The position numbers were made by a program, and so were the translations under genes. DNA of 64,000 bases, from positions 35,930,501 through 35,994,500 of the forward strand of contig CM077593.1 in the NCBI GenBank assembly GCA_039654915.1, given 5' to 3'. This DNA comes from Aquilaria yunnanensis. Its lineage: Eukaryota > Streptophyta > Magnoliopsida > Malvales > Thymelaeaceae. Below are positions 19,231 through 31,411 of this stretch, piece after piece. Within the stretch, counting starts at the first letter, position 1. Every line of letters starts with the position of its first letter. The notes under the pieces were generated by a model. It was not told the DNA's origin. It did no database searches and worked only from the letters and a program-made list of their open reading frames with translations.

Positions 19231-21719
19231 GCTAAGCCTGAGCATTCGGCACCTCCTCGGCGTTGGCATCTTTCTCTTAGATAGGAGCATCCGGAGGCGC
19301 GGGCACAATAGGAGGGAGGTTGAGGTACTCCAACTTCGACCACGTCCACCTGGGCTCCTTGGCGAAATCCAAAGTGGCCAAGAAGGAGAGGTCGAGTTCG
19401 GGGTGCCAAGAAAGAACTTGATGACGGGCTAGACAGAAACCATCTTGGAAAGATACTTTTGTCATCTGGTCAAACTGGTCCTTCTCGGCACTCAAAGTCG
19501 CCAGTTCGGAGGTAAGCTCAGCAACCTTCCCCTCGAGCTTCTGCTTCTTCTTCTTCCTGGCCTCCTTCTTCAACAAATTGACCTCGGCTTGGAGATCTGT
19601 GTTCAGAGCAAACGCCTTCGTAAAGTTTTCAGCATCATCTGCCTTTTCCTTTCGAAGGGCCTCGTTCTCCGAAGATAGAATGGCACACTTTGAGCTAAGG
19701 TCCTCAACCTTGGCCGAAAAGTCGAGAAGGAGCCCTTCTTACTCTTTCGGAGCTCGGCCCGAAGATTCTCCACCTCCTCCTTGGCAATTTTGTCCAATTC
19801 ACTGTTCTTGAGGACGTATCTGGAATAGAATTCCCTCACCCTCCTCAGTGAATTCTCGGACCGAGAACGAGCCTTAGTCTGCTTCGCCGCCCAAGCTCAG
19901 AAATATCTGCTGTATGCCAAGAGCTGTAGAAAAGAAAGCCCCGAGTAAAAGTCAGAGGGCAACAAAAACTCAGAAGAAAATTTTTCTAAGTCCTCAAAGA
20001 AAGAAAGAAGAAATCTACCTGGCAGCGTGTTCACTCATCCTCGCCACGAGGACCTCCTCGTTCGGGCATTCGGCTATGAGCGACTGAAAGGTGGCGTTCG
20101 TCAGCACACCCTTAGCCATTTGGGGAGCCATCAACTGGCTACCCTCGGAGAACAAGTTCATGTCCTCTGTGAAAGACCAGAAGGGCTCCCTTGGTACCTT
20201 GTCCTTCGAGATATGGCTATCCCGAAGGGCCCTCTTCCGGGCATGAGCCTCCACCCAAGGAGCAGGTGTCACCTCCTCTGTAAGATCACGCCGAAGTTCC
20301 ATTAGTATGGCATCCCTTAGCCATTCGTCTATAAAATCGTAGATACCAAAAAGACCAAAATTCATAAAGAAACGGCTAAGGAGCGAACGTGGTGGAACCT
20401 CGGTGACAGCATCCTCAGCCACGTCCGTCCCACGGACTTCACTAGGAATGTTTTTCCCCTTCCTTCTTCGGCTCTCCTCGAGCTCCTAAGTCGATGTACC
20501 TTCGACCGAAGTCTCAGTTGCAGCATCCAAACTCAAAGGCACCTCGAGGAGGCCAGGATCCGAAGGTGGGTCGGCGTGGGCAAGAGACTGGGCAGGTGAT
20601 TAGTCCTGCACCTCCACGACGTCTTCGGGGTGAGGGGGAAGGACGTCCGCTTTGGCTTTCTTCACCTTTGATGGCCCACCACTAGTCTTCTTCCTCTTCG
20701 CAGGCGCCTTCCTTCGCGTCTACTCCCCCTTCTTAGCCTGACCGAGAAAAATGGACTTATAGAACTCGGCAGATTGATCACCCATCTCTTCAAAAGGAAA
20801 AAACATCAGTGTAAGTCCAAAAGTAATATAGGCAGCAAAACCTGGGAGATAACTTACTCTCGGCAAAAGCCTCGTATGAGATCTCGGCCCGAAGAACCAT
20901 CACCAACCATGCCTTCTTTCCTGGGAGAACAGGTGCGGGCAGGTTCAAATCGAACTTGTGCTCATGGATTACCCCCAGTTCTCAAAGGACCTCTTCGGAC
21001 ATAAGGTCCCACTTAATGGGAAAGGGGTATAAGGAATGTGGAGGGACCTCGGTGTCCCAATCCGCAATGGCCCAAATGCGTCTGTTGAGCTCGTCAAACT
21101 CCGCGGCCAACACAGAGGTCAACAACTTCCGAGGGTCAACAACGTCAGTCTTCAACACCCCCGAAGTCCATCTGGTCGGAACTTAGCTCCATCTTTCGAG
21201 AACTAACAGGAAAAAGAACTTTTTTTGCCACCCCCGCCAGCTGTCCTTCGTCCCGAAGGTAAAGGTGAACTTCTTGCTCTCGGATCCTCGAGGAAGCAAG
21301 AAGTAGAAGCCACCCTTTAGGATCAGGTGGAGCTTATAGTATTACATGAAGAAAAGAAAATGGGGCTTTATCTTAAAAACCCCACACATGCAATGAAAGG
21401 CATTGAAATAAGAATAAGAGTTTGGAGGAAGCTGGTTCACGGCAATCCCATGAAACCTGCAGAATTCACACACCATTCGCGGGGGAGGATACCAAAGACC
21501 GGCCTTCAGTTGGGCTCGGTAAACAGTGATCTCATCAGAATGGGCAATGTAACCGTACATGCCCGAGGTAGGCAATCTCGGGACGGCATAAGTTGGGAGA
21601 TAGAATTTCGCGACCCACTTCATCATTTTCTCCGAAGAAATGTAGCATGGATGAGACTCAAGGGGGAGAAAACTCTCAGGAATAGGATGGACGGACATCA
21701 GTGGAGCCGGGTTTGACAT
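19231..21719 (-). pseudogene. Element D antisense accessory gene, decayed
   Basis: Homologue of the T1 antisense gene. Exon 1 starts MSNPAPLMSVHPIPES at 21719 with TVYRAQLKAGLWYPPPRMV, and meets a stop at 21342 where T1 has glutamine (FMQYYKLS). Exon 3 homology is at 20422-20015 (EPFWSFTEDMNLFSEG ... MSEHAAR), then a GT donor (20018) and a CTACAG acceptor (about 19924) at the same place as T1 intron 3. The coiled-coil exon follows in pieces (19839-19603, 19576-19277), with TAG at 19277. The donor of intron 2 appears lost (CCACGTTC). Conserved introns in a diverged family argue that the gene predates the families. This copy is non-functional. Confidence 0.75.
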
Positions 21720-22472
21720 TTCTCAAAGAGAATAGAGGCAACTTCGGGAAAAATAAAGAAAGAGAACTGAGGGACTTCAAAAAAACAAAACTTCAGAACA
21801 AACGACTATGGAAGGAAGGAAGAACTTTGGAAAGAAAGACCCACCGAAAGTTTTGCCAAAATCTGGATTCCTGGACACCGTCATGAAGGGTTGCCAAAAA
21901 TCGCTCTGCCGCTAGAACCGCTACCGGAAGGAGAAAAAAGACGAGAGAGAGATTTGGAACAGATAAGAGCAAAGGAAGAGAGTGTGAAGGTCTGAGGCAA
22001 GAGGGGTTCATATAGGTCGAAGGGGGCAGGCGAAATGTCATCATTATTGCTCCTTGAAGGCGAAGAGACACAATTGATGTAACCGACATAACCGTTCGCC
22101 ACTCATGAGCTGCCACGTGTAAGCCAACATGAGAAACGAGGGCACGACCCTGACAACTGACAGACCTACATAACTCTATCCAAAGTAACGTGCCCGTATG
22201 TAATGGGAAGACAAAACGATTCACTAACAGAAAGGTCAGTGGAAGTATGCACCTCAAACGATGACCTTGGCAGTAGAGCCAGGGACACCACTCAAACGCC
22301 AGAGGGATTACCTCGGTAGAACACCTTAGCTCGCCGGAGTTCCCTCCTAGGAAGAAGGAGACTTCAGATGGAAGCCCATCATGGCGACAAGACCAAGCAT
22401 CGCTTGCCACAAAAAGGCTCCCAAAAACTCCCCAAACCGAAGAAACATCTTTGATTTTCCGAGGGGGGCATG
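21720..22472 (+). other. Element D region upstream of the antisense gene, and polypurine tract
   Basis: Equivalent to T1 13958-14606. It has a TATA-like CTATATGAA on the minus strand near 22008. Just before the LTR is a polypurine tract GAGGGGGGCATG (22461-22472). No independent gene. Confidence 0.5.
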
Positions 22473-24814
22473 TGATAGCAGAAGGGCTATCGCCCCTTAA
22501 AGGACTTCACGTGTGCACACCACCCCTAGCCAGCGCATCACCTCCGTGATGGGTTTCGGTAGCCAAACAGCGCACAGGAATTTAACCGAAACCCTTCAGG
22601 ATCCAAGTGAAACGGGGTAAACCGGGTGTTCAAAAACTTTCATACCTAATTTTCGGTTGAGATCTCTCACTCAACTGTAGAGTCAAATCACAAAACCTGA
22701 ATAGTTGACGTGTTTAGCCTCTCTTTGGTATCCACACGAGCCTCTCGGGATCAGCACGCTTCCACCACGTCCCGGCAGATGCGTTTCTCTTGCGCTCGCA
22801 ATGCTAGCTTGCGTCCTCCAAACAATTGCCAGAGAATAGTGTGGCTGTCCTTTTGGGAGGCTAGGGCAAGGAGACCTATGAATTTCTCGCTAGAAGTTGT
22901 ATTTATAGTGAGACTCAACTTCTAGGCCTAATGGGTTTCAAAGCCCTAATCCAATTAGGATTTAATTTCGGGCTTAATAATGGCTCAACTCTTGGGCCCA
23001 TTATTAATACGAAATTAAAGTGAAACCATAACCCAAATAATTAGCCCATGCACTCTAATGATCCAAATAGCTCTATGTGTGCGACCCAATAGGCTCTTAC
23101 CACGTTGGCAATGATCATAAATCACATTTATGATCATAAGCAATGAGCGGTGTCTAGCAACACATCATTGCTACCCAAGTGACAAGATTGTCGGTGATTC
23201 GACTAAACCTTTATGATCATCACCGATATATGCCATTGTCCCTTTGTCCAAGATATCAAGACTAAGCACGAGACATGGAATGTGTCACTCTCGTATAGCC
23301 CAATCTTTGGTTTCTTGATTACCGAGTAGACCAACTTAAACTGATGACATTGATATCGTATATCAACTCATCTGAGCATGGCCATGCATTTTTCTAAGTC
23401 TTACTCTATCAAGGGGCCCGAAGATATCATTCCCGTTACATAGGAGGAACAAATCCCATCTTGATCATACAAATCCCTTCACATGATATGTGACATACCC
23501 AATGACCTCCTTCAAGGTCACTCAGTTACGAGCAACAAAGGAAAGTATCAAAGTATGTGACTCACATGTAGGGAACCTTGATGATCTTAGGTCGGAGGAC
23601 TACATATACCATGATCACTATGAGAATCACTTATGACACTCATATAACGATCCATGTAGTGTTCTCATGGTGGGTCGGTCCAGTACACAAGTTCTCCAAC
23701 TTGTACCCATATATCGACTACATATCTCATATTAGTCTCTACATATGCTAGTCGTTATGTATTATTGCAACCCGCTCCACAATAATACTAGACTAGGGAC
23801 GTTTAAGAATATCATTATTCTAGGGTTACAATTATGTTTGTTAAGTTACGCAGAAACAAAACAACAAACATAATTGCTGGATTAATGCCTTAATAAAATA
23901 TCATGAGTCAATGTGCAAAAATACAATCATCTCATGATTGGCTTTTGGGCACAACACAAACACTACGGATGAAATAGACATGACAAAACCTCGGCAAAGA
24001 GAGGGCCGCAGCACCCTCGGACAAGCCGGATAGGCACCACCCTCAGGAAACCCAAGGGACCAACTTTGATCAGAAAGGGTCACCACCCTGCCCGAGGATG
24101 ACCTAGCACCGACCCCACGTGCCCAAACCACCTTCGGATACTGTTTAGACCAACCTCGGGGCACGCACATAAAGTGCCATCATCAGGTACCTGAGCCTGA
24201 CCTCGGGAAAGCCCAACCAAAGGTGCCTCGTGCAAACAAGGGACCTCCATCCCAAGGAGCTCACCTCCCCGAATGAGCTCTGTACTCCGAAGGAGTTCGG
24301 TCCCCTGAAAGGGCCACGTGGGCGTACGACAAAATGGCTGAGGAGCCTCTAACACGTCGCCCTCGTACAGTCCCCGACACGCCACCCCTGGACACTCTCT
24401 GACACGCCGCCTTAGGATCTTGACCAGGCGGCCTATGGCCGGCCAGAGGCCCCCCCCTCTCCTAAAGTACGGACCACATCCGACCGAACACGTGTCACGA
24501 TCTGGGTAGGCTCTAGCAAACAGACTTCTCCTGTACACCTCCCTGTAAATATTTGGGAAACGGCCCAAGTAAGAGGAGGGGACTCCAAAAAAGGAAAAAT
24601 CTCTCCACTCTCTACTTATTCTCCATTCCCAAACACTGACTTGGGCGTCGGAGGTTCCTCCCCCGGAAAATACTCCAGGGAGCTCCTGACCCTTGCTTTT
24701 CTAAGCCCTTGCAGCCTTTTTCTACACTGGAGACCTCTCATCCAGGCATCCCCTCACCGGAAGTTTATACTCCAGGCTCTCCATGTTGCACAATGAAGAT
24801 GCGGAAGGGCATCA
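22473..24814 (+). repeat. Element D 3' LTR, interrupted by a Copia solo LTR
   Basis: Starts TGATAGCAGAAGGGCTATC, again a terminal hairpin (GATAGC...GCTATC). Without the insert (22547-23962 plus one target copy) it is about 921 bp. A G-box CACGTG is at 24489-24494. The end at GGGCATCA (24814) is inferred from the T1 and T2 ends and has no independent check. Confidence 0.7.
22547..23962 (-). repeat. Copia-family solo LTR 1
   Basis: 1416 bp, flanked by CTCCG (22542-22546) and CTACG (23963-23967), a 5-bp duplication with one change. It matches, inverted, the 5' LTR of the Copia element at 48459-60533, which is also 1416 bp without its insert. No internal region, so an LTR-LTR recombination product. 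Confidence 0.88.
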
Positions 24815-26815
24815 TCAACCTTGAAATCAAGATTTCTTGGTGCCAAGAAGAGCTATCAAGAGTATATAAGCTAGGAGGAGCTCATTTCAATCATTAAACC
24901 ATGGTTTTGGAGCTTGGAAGTGTATTTTCTCACATCCCCTATTTTTTATACGAGGTAACCAATGTGTTCTTGATTGAATTCATGTTATTTGGTTAGTTTG
25001 GAGCTTGGGTTTTGGTTAGGAAGCAAGGTTTTGATGATTGGTGTCTATGTTTTTGTTTGGAACTTAGGTGATACTTTGGTGAGCTTAGTTGATTGGAAAA
25101 GAGGTTGATTCTTGCTTGTTACTTGAAGTTGAGGTAAGGGAGTTATGACTTGAAGACCAATTAATGCTATTGACATGAGTTTGCTTGAAGAATTTGAGCA
25201 ATTCTAGCAATAGCATTAGTTAGAGGATTTGGTTGAATTATGGTGGACTATGAGGTTTGAGAGGATTTGGATGATGTTACGAGACATCATAGATTGGCTT
25301 GTGATAGTTGGTTATGTTCTATGCAACATGGTCTATGTGTGTGTGAAATTTGGAGGCTTTCCATGCATGTTTACTATGTTTGCTAAGTGTCCAAAGTTCA
25401 TAGCAGTAAAATGCGTGCCAATTCTGCAGATTCACAGATTGGCGACGCCTCGCCAATTTCGTGCACCAGTTTGCGACGCGTTGCCAATTGTGAAAATGTG
25501 GTCCGAATGTTACCAACTGTGGCGACCCGTCACCACAGGCAAGATGGCAGAATTTCTCACATTTTGCTAAGGAGATCGAGGTGAGACCTAAGGCGGTTCT
25601 TAGGGTGCCTTAGGGCCTAAATGTGTCGGGGGTACTTCGAGACTTCTGAAAGTCCCTTAAGACTTAAGCGTTTCCTTAATGTTTGAAAGATTTTATGGTT
25701 TCTTAAGCCATAAGTAAGGAAACTAGTTGCAAATGAGCATAACTAAGTACCATTAGCTCGGGTGAAAGGTTTAGAATCCTTGGCGACCTGCCGTAGCCAT
25801 GAGGTTGCAAGGTGAAACCTTAGTGCACCTAGTCTACAAGGTCTAAATGACCTAGTCTACAATAGTCCCACCATAATTCCCCTACATAACATACTAAAGG
25901 AGAGGTTCAACTGGTGATTTATCACTAGTTAGGCTGGCAAGCACAGCTTGCTAGTAGGCAAGGCAACGCCTTGTAGTTTAAGGACAAGGATGAGGAGAGG
26001 TCTCAAGGGACCTAAATATATGCATATATTATACCCTTAGGCTGTATGAGCTCACAGTAGGTTACATAAGTTATCATATGTGGTGTCCTTAGTAATTTTC
26101 TTGCAAGTACACTGAAGACCCCTTACTGAGAATGTTATGTTCTCACTCCCTAGTTATGTTGTGCAGATTCAAAAGTTGTTGCATCGAATAACCGTTGAGG
26201 GTTATTGTAGTGGTGCCTTTTTGTGCACAGGTATTTCACTTGAGAATCCTTGTGATTCTAGTCTACATGAGTATGCTTGAGTGGTTTATTGGTCAAGTAA
26301 CAGTACTAACTAGAGTATTCATTTGGCTGTAAAGCCTAGTAGCACTTGGACAAAGGGATTTTGAGACTCGCCACTAGGATTCACATCCAAGTTAGGAGTT
26401 AGTTAAAGAAGATCTCAGTTGAGGCTTGTATATATATATAGTACTCTAGTTGCCTCCATAGTCTATGTTATGAAGAGTCCTAGACTCTAGGGCAGTTCTT
26501 GGGTGAGGGCATTAGTCTACTTTATGTATGAATGCCTCCACGAGTTGTTATGTGTAGTAAATTCATATAAATGTTGATTTTGTATGCTTTGGCTATTTGT
26601 ACTTATTTTCTGTAGAAATTACTTGGCCAAGTTAATGCTTTATGTTTTTATTAATCCAAGTCAAAGCATGAAGAGCCTGCATCTTGCATATTCTAGGATA
26701 ATCAACTAGTATCATGGGATTTTAATCCGCACACATATACAGCTAGCCAACTACAACCATCGTGAGACCAGCTCTCACAGGGCTTCCTGGGCAGAGCCCA
26801 GGGACAACCGTGTCA
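24815..26815 (+). repeat. LTR family X fragment 1 (3' part)
   Basis: Host sequence into which D inserted. The second half (about 26050-26815) aligns with 30650-31411 and 38270-38964: the CTTACTGAGAA...TTCTCACTCCC block, TTGTGCAG, and an end of the form GGGCAGAGCCC...CGTGTCA. Inverted repeats occur at 25438-25457, 25471-25487 and 25517-25538. The short ORFs here look like noise. Confidence 0.6.
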
Positions 26816-29800
26816 TGTACCCCCTATTTTCTTTGCGTCATTATCAAGTAGAGACTTAAACCAAACTACAAAATTTGGTTTTACAGCAATAGCCCACCTA
26901 TGGACCAAGTTATAGATTTTTTAAGTTGGTTACAAAATTCTGACCAAATGAATAGTAACTCAGCCAACTTTGTAATGTCATAACTTTGGCTACAAGGCTC
27001 CAAATGTAGAAATTCCAAAGCCCAGTTAACTCTCTAGATGTGCTCTAGGTGTCATCAAATTTCATACCAAGATTCATGTTGGGTTTCAGGAGCCAAACAG
27101 CACAGCAAAATTTAACCAAAACCCTCCAAAATCCAAGTAAAACGGGGTAAACCGGGTGTTCAAAAATTTTCATACCTAATTTTTGGTTGAGATCTCTCAC
27201 TCAACTGTAGAGTTGAATCAGAAAACCTGAACAGTTGACGTGTTCAAGCTCTCTATGGTATCCACATGAGCATCTCAGAATCACCACACTTCCACCATGT
27301 CCCGGCAGATGCGTTTCTCTTGCGCTCGCAGTGCTAGCTTGCGTCCTCCAAGGAATTGCAAGAGAAGAGTGTGGCTGTCCTTTTGGGAGGCTAGGGCAAG
27401 GAGACCAATGAATTTCTCACTAAAAGTTGTATTTATAGTGAGACTCAACTTCCAGGCCTAATGGGTTTCAAAGCCCTAATCCAATTAGGCTTTAATTTCG
27501 GGCTTAATAATGGCTCAACTATTGGGCCCATTATTAATACGAAATTATTGTGAAACCAAAACCCAAATTATTAGCCCATGCACTCTAATGATCCAAATAG
27601 CTCTATGTGTGTGACCCAATAGGCACTTACCACATTGGCAATGATCATAAATCACATTTATGATCATAAGCAATGAGCGGTATCTAGCAACACATCATTG
27701 CTAACCAAGTGACAAGATTGTCGGTGATTCAACTAAACCTTTATGATCATGATCGATATATGCTATTGTCCCTTTGTCCAAGATATCAAGACTAAGCATG
27801 AGACATGGAATGTGTCACTCTCGTATAGCCCAATCTTTGGTTTCTTGATTACCGAGTAGACCAACTTAAACTGATGGCATTGATGTCGTATATCAACTCA
27901 TCCGAGCATGGCCATGCATTTTTCTAAGTCTTACTCTATCAAGGGGCCTGAAGATATCACTCCCGTTACATAGGAGGGACAAATCCCATATTGATCATAC
28001 AAATCCCTCCGCATTATATGTGGCATACCCAATGACCTCCATCAAGTTCACTCAGTTACGAACAACAAAGGAAAGTATCAAAGTATGTGACTCACATGTA
28101 GGGAACCTTAATGATCTTAGGTCGAAGGACTACATATACCATGATCACTATGAGAATCACTTATGACACTCATATAACGATCCATGTAGTGTTCTCATGG
28201 TGGGTCGGTCCAGTACACAAGTTCTCCAACTTGTACCCATATGTAGACTACATATCTCATATTAGTCTCCACATATGCTAGTCGTTATGTATTATTGCAA
28301 CCCGCTCCACAATAATACTAGACTAGGGACATTTGAGAATATCATTATTCTAGGGTTACAATTATCTTTATTGCGTTACGCAGAAAAAGAACAACAAACA
28401 TAATTGCTGGATTAATGCCTTAATAAAATATCATGACTCAATGTGCAAAAAATACAATCATCTCATGATTGGCTTTTGGGCACAACACTAACAATTCATT
28501 CTACACATGGAGCTATAGAACTTTGAGTGCAGAGTGAAAATTCTGGTCACTTTATGACCATTTTGCCAATACAAAATTTCATAAGTGTGCAAACACTTCA
28601 TTCATAAGGGGTAAGCCCCCTAAGGCTATCCTATACATTTAAAATACACATAGGAATTACATGCTCTTGCATCTAGCAACTTTATGTGGCCAAAACATAA
28701 TTTACAAACAAGCAGCCTATCATTCACACTTAGACAACTTGTGCACCACATTCACATGCATAGCAAAACAGTTCTCAAATGTTCACATACTTGTTTCAAC
28801 TTTACATGTCTTACATGTACATGCATCCATGCACTACATAATGGTTTTAACTTAGCTAAAACATGCACCCAAGTTCCATGAGAGCTTTAGACACAATGCA
28901 CTCTAGAAATAGGATGCTAGACAGTTGCTGCATAACACGGTAAGCACCATCACTAAAAATACCAAATGTGCTCCTAAAATCACCAAAATTTTCAGATCAC
29001 AACTAGATGCATGGCAGTTCAAGTTCTTGAAATTTCAGATCAAAACCCAAACTACAAGGGTCAATTTGAATGTGATCTTTCTGCTGGACCTAAAATGGGC
29101 AGATTTAAGGGGAGTAAGTTTCATTGTAAAACTTAGTAAAGAGAACACTTATACTCATAAGGTAATGTAACCCTTGGTATTACCTACATCCAAAGACACT
29201 AAAACATAAGAAAAAAAATGCATATATCCAACATAGAGCAATCAAATACAGCAGCCAAACACAAACAACAAACACATGTAAGCAGCAGTAACAATATGCA
29301 TTGGTTAGTCCATAAACACTTGCAATAAACACATGCAAATCACTATGGCAGCCCTCCTCAAGCATAAGCTTGGTCTTAGAAGAGTTTTAACACTAGTTAG
29401 TACTAACTTTAGGCTCTATAAACCCTTAAATTTGCTACCATCACTGTGCACTTCACACTAGGTCACAAAACCTTCACTAAGTGCACTCCCCTCACTAAAC
29501 TTGGTTCATCAAGCACTTGTCTCTCTTCCAAACTTAGCCCTACCTCCATGGATGTTTGAATAATACATTAAATAGTCCATGAGAGCAAGAGAACTCCTTA
29601 CCTTGAGTGTATGCCGAAATTGGAGCTTGATCCTAGGTGCACTCAAGTCTTAGCACCAAATAGCTTCCAATTGCCCTTTCTTGCTTTCAGTTGCCTCTAG
29701 CTTCAAGCTTGGAGATATGGTGGCTATGGAGGAGCTATACAGGTGAAGGTGGCTAGTGTAGATCAAATATGGGAGAAGCACAAAAGAAATTGGCTACTTT

Positions 29801-30399
29801 AAGAGGCTTAACCAAGCCTCGGTGCACTAAACACCCTTAATAGCCTTAATTAAGCTTTATGTCATTTTCTTTACTTCTAAATCATGGTTTCTTTGCCTTA
29901 AACTCATGGCCCACATTTGACTCCTTTCCCCTTGCCATGGCCAACCTTACTAGTATGGGAGAACTCTAAATTGCTTCTATTTGACTCAAGTCAAAAGCTT
30001 AAACATCCTAAGGCCTACACTAGGACACTTTAGTCCTTAATGCCTTTTGTGTTTTCTTTGTCGAAACTTGTCTTCCATAAGCAATTTGATCCTACAATAG
30101 CACTTTCATACCATTCATATCCTTCCCATAACTCTCTAAAGCGCTTTCTTAAGAGTTTTTCAATTGAGTGCCTGAATTTTCAAAACCTTACAAAAAAGTC
30201 CATAGGTTGCTTGACAAACAAGCAATCCTTAAGGCTTTTCTTGGGGCCCAAGTTACCAACTTAGAACACTTTTAAGGAGGTGTTGATCATGCCCTTTACC
30301 CCTCACACTTCAATTACTATAGTATGAATTACACAATATAATAGTTTTTTACCATTATGCCACACTTTGTAATTCTCCCATTTTTGTGAGGTGGTAACA
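26816..30399 (-). repeat. LTR family Y copy 1, interrupted by a Copia solo LTR
   Basis: On the minus strand it runs TGTTACCACCTC...GGGGGTACA. Without the insert (27077-28493) it is about 2.16 kb. It aligns end to end with 35407-37564 (shared blocks include AATAGCCCACCTATGGACC and GGTTGCTTGACAAACAAG). No coding region, so a solo LTR is likely. Flanks TGTCA and TGTAG match at only 3 of 5 bases, and the two flanks fall at different points of family X, so a rearrangement at this site is possible. Confidence 0.6.
27077..28493 (-). repeat. Copia-family solo LTR 2
   Basis: 1417 bp, TGTTGGGTTTC...CACTAACA, flanked by a perfect ATTCA duplication (27072-27076 and 28494-28498). It lies inside Y copy 1: the Y copy at 35407 reads uninterrupted GATTCATTCTACAC at the same point. 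Same family and orientation as 22547-23962. Confidence 0.95.
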
Positions 30400-31411
30400 T
30401 GTAGCCTACGCAAGGTTAGTTGAAGCGCAAGTGAAAACCTAGTGCACTATTAGTAAGGTTTTAAGATGGAAGCTTAGTACACAAGTAACCTTGGCAAGTC
30501 TAAGGACTTGAGGCACTATAGCGTTGGCAAACTAAGGCTTACTAGGAGTGAGTTAGGGGCCAGAATTTACTAGGTATAGAGTGAAGCCCGTGACAGGACT
30601 AGGAAAATGAGGGTCCTAGGGGACTCAAATGTATGTGCATATGTTAGCCCTCAAACTGCAAGTGTGCGCAGTAGATTTCATTTATCATATATATATGTGT
30701 CCTCGGTATTTTTCTTGCAGGTTGAAGGATCCCTTACTAAGAATCCTTGATTCTCACTCCCTTAGCTTTTGTTGTGCAGTTTTTAGGTGTGATTAAACCA
30801 GTAACCATTGAGGGTTGTTGAGCTAAGCTCATGAGCTGGTATATTGTTTATTTGAATCTTTATGATTCTAGTTTATGGTTAACTTGTTGGTTAAGCTACG
30901 CTACTAACTACAGTTGCCTATTTGGCCAACAGAGGCTAGTGAAGCACAAGTGAGGGCTCTGGAGCTTGCCACCAGAAATTGTTCTAAGGTGGGAGCTTAG
31001 TTATGGATCTCAGTAGCATTGTTCAGTGTATAGTTTTCATACACTAGTTTGCCTCCAATGTTCATGTATAAGTAATGTACTCAAGAGTCACTCTTGGGTG
31101 TGAGCATAGTCTACTTTTGTTTGGATGTTCACACACGGTTGATTGTGTGTAGTTAACCACATAAATGCTTTGTATGCTTTGACAATTTTGATGTCGGGTT
31201 TTAATGAAATGCCATGGCAATGTTTTATGTTTCATTTTCTTATTTTATTGATCAAGTCAAAGCATTACTCATGCAATGATTGCATAGTACGATTAACTAA
31301 CTAGAATCATAAAGGTTTTAACTAGTGTGCACATAATCAATTAGCCAATTGCGACTAGTGCGGGACAAGTTCCCATAGACTTACTAGCCAGGCCCACAAG
31401 GGGCCGTGTCA
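30400..31411 (+). repeat. LTR family X fragment 2 (3' part)
   Basis: Aligns with 37906-38964, from GTAGCCTA(C/G)GCAAGG to the end GGGGCCGTGTCA. Its upstream half is missing and replaced by Y copy 1. It probably is the 5' LTR of the element whose internal region follows. Confidence 0.6.

Larger units (their letters stand above)
17919..24814 (+). mobile_element. Element D: Tat-lineage Ty3/Gypsy retrotransposon, 3' part only
   Basis: Integrase remnant (17919-18774), spacer, decayed antisense gene (about 19231-21719), polypurine tract, and a 3' LTR from 22473. The upstream part lies left of the window because B (1-17918 and beyond) is inserted in D's integrase. The LTR is interrupted by a solo Copia LTR. 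The likely end is GGGCATCA at 24814, by analogy with GGCCATCA of T1; the host sequence on the right is LTR family X. Confidence 0.8.

Noticed and set aside
24709..24897. Small host gene at the edge of D's LTR
   Set aside because: The frame crosses the inferred LTR end and has no similarity or splice support.
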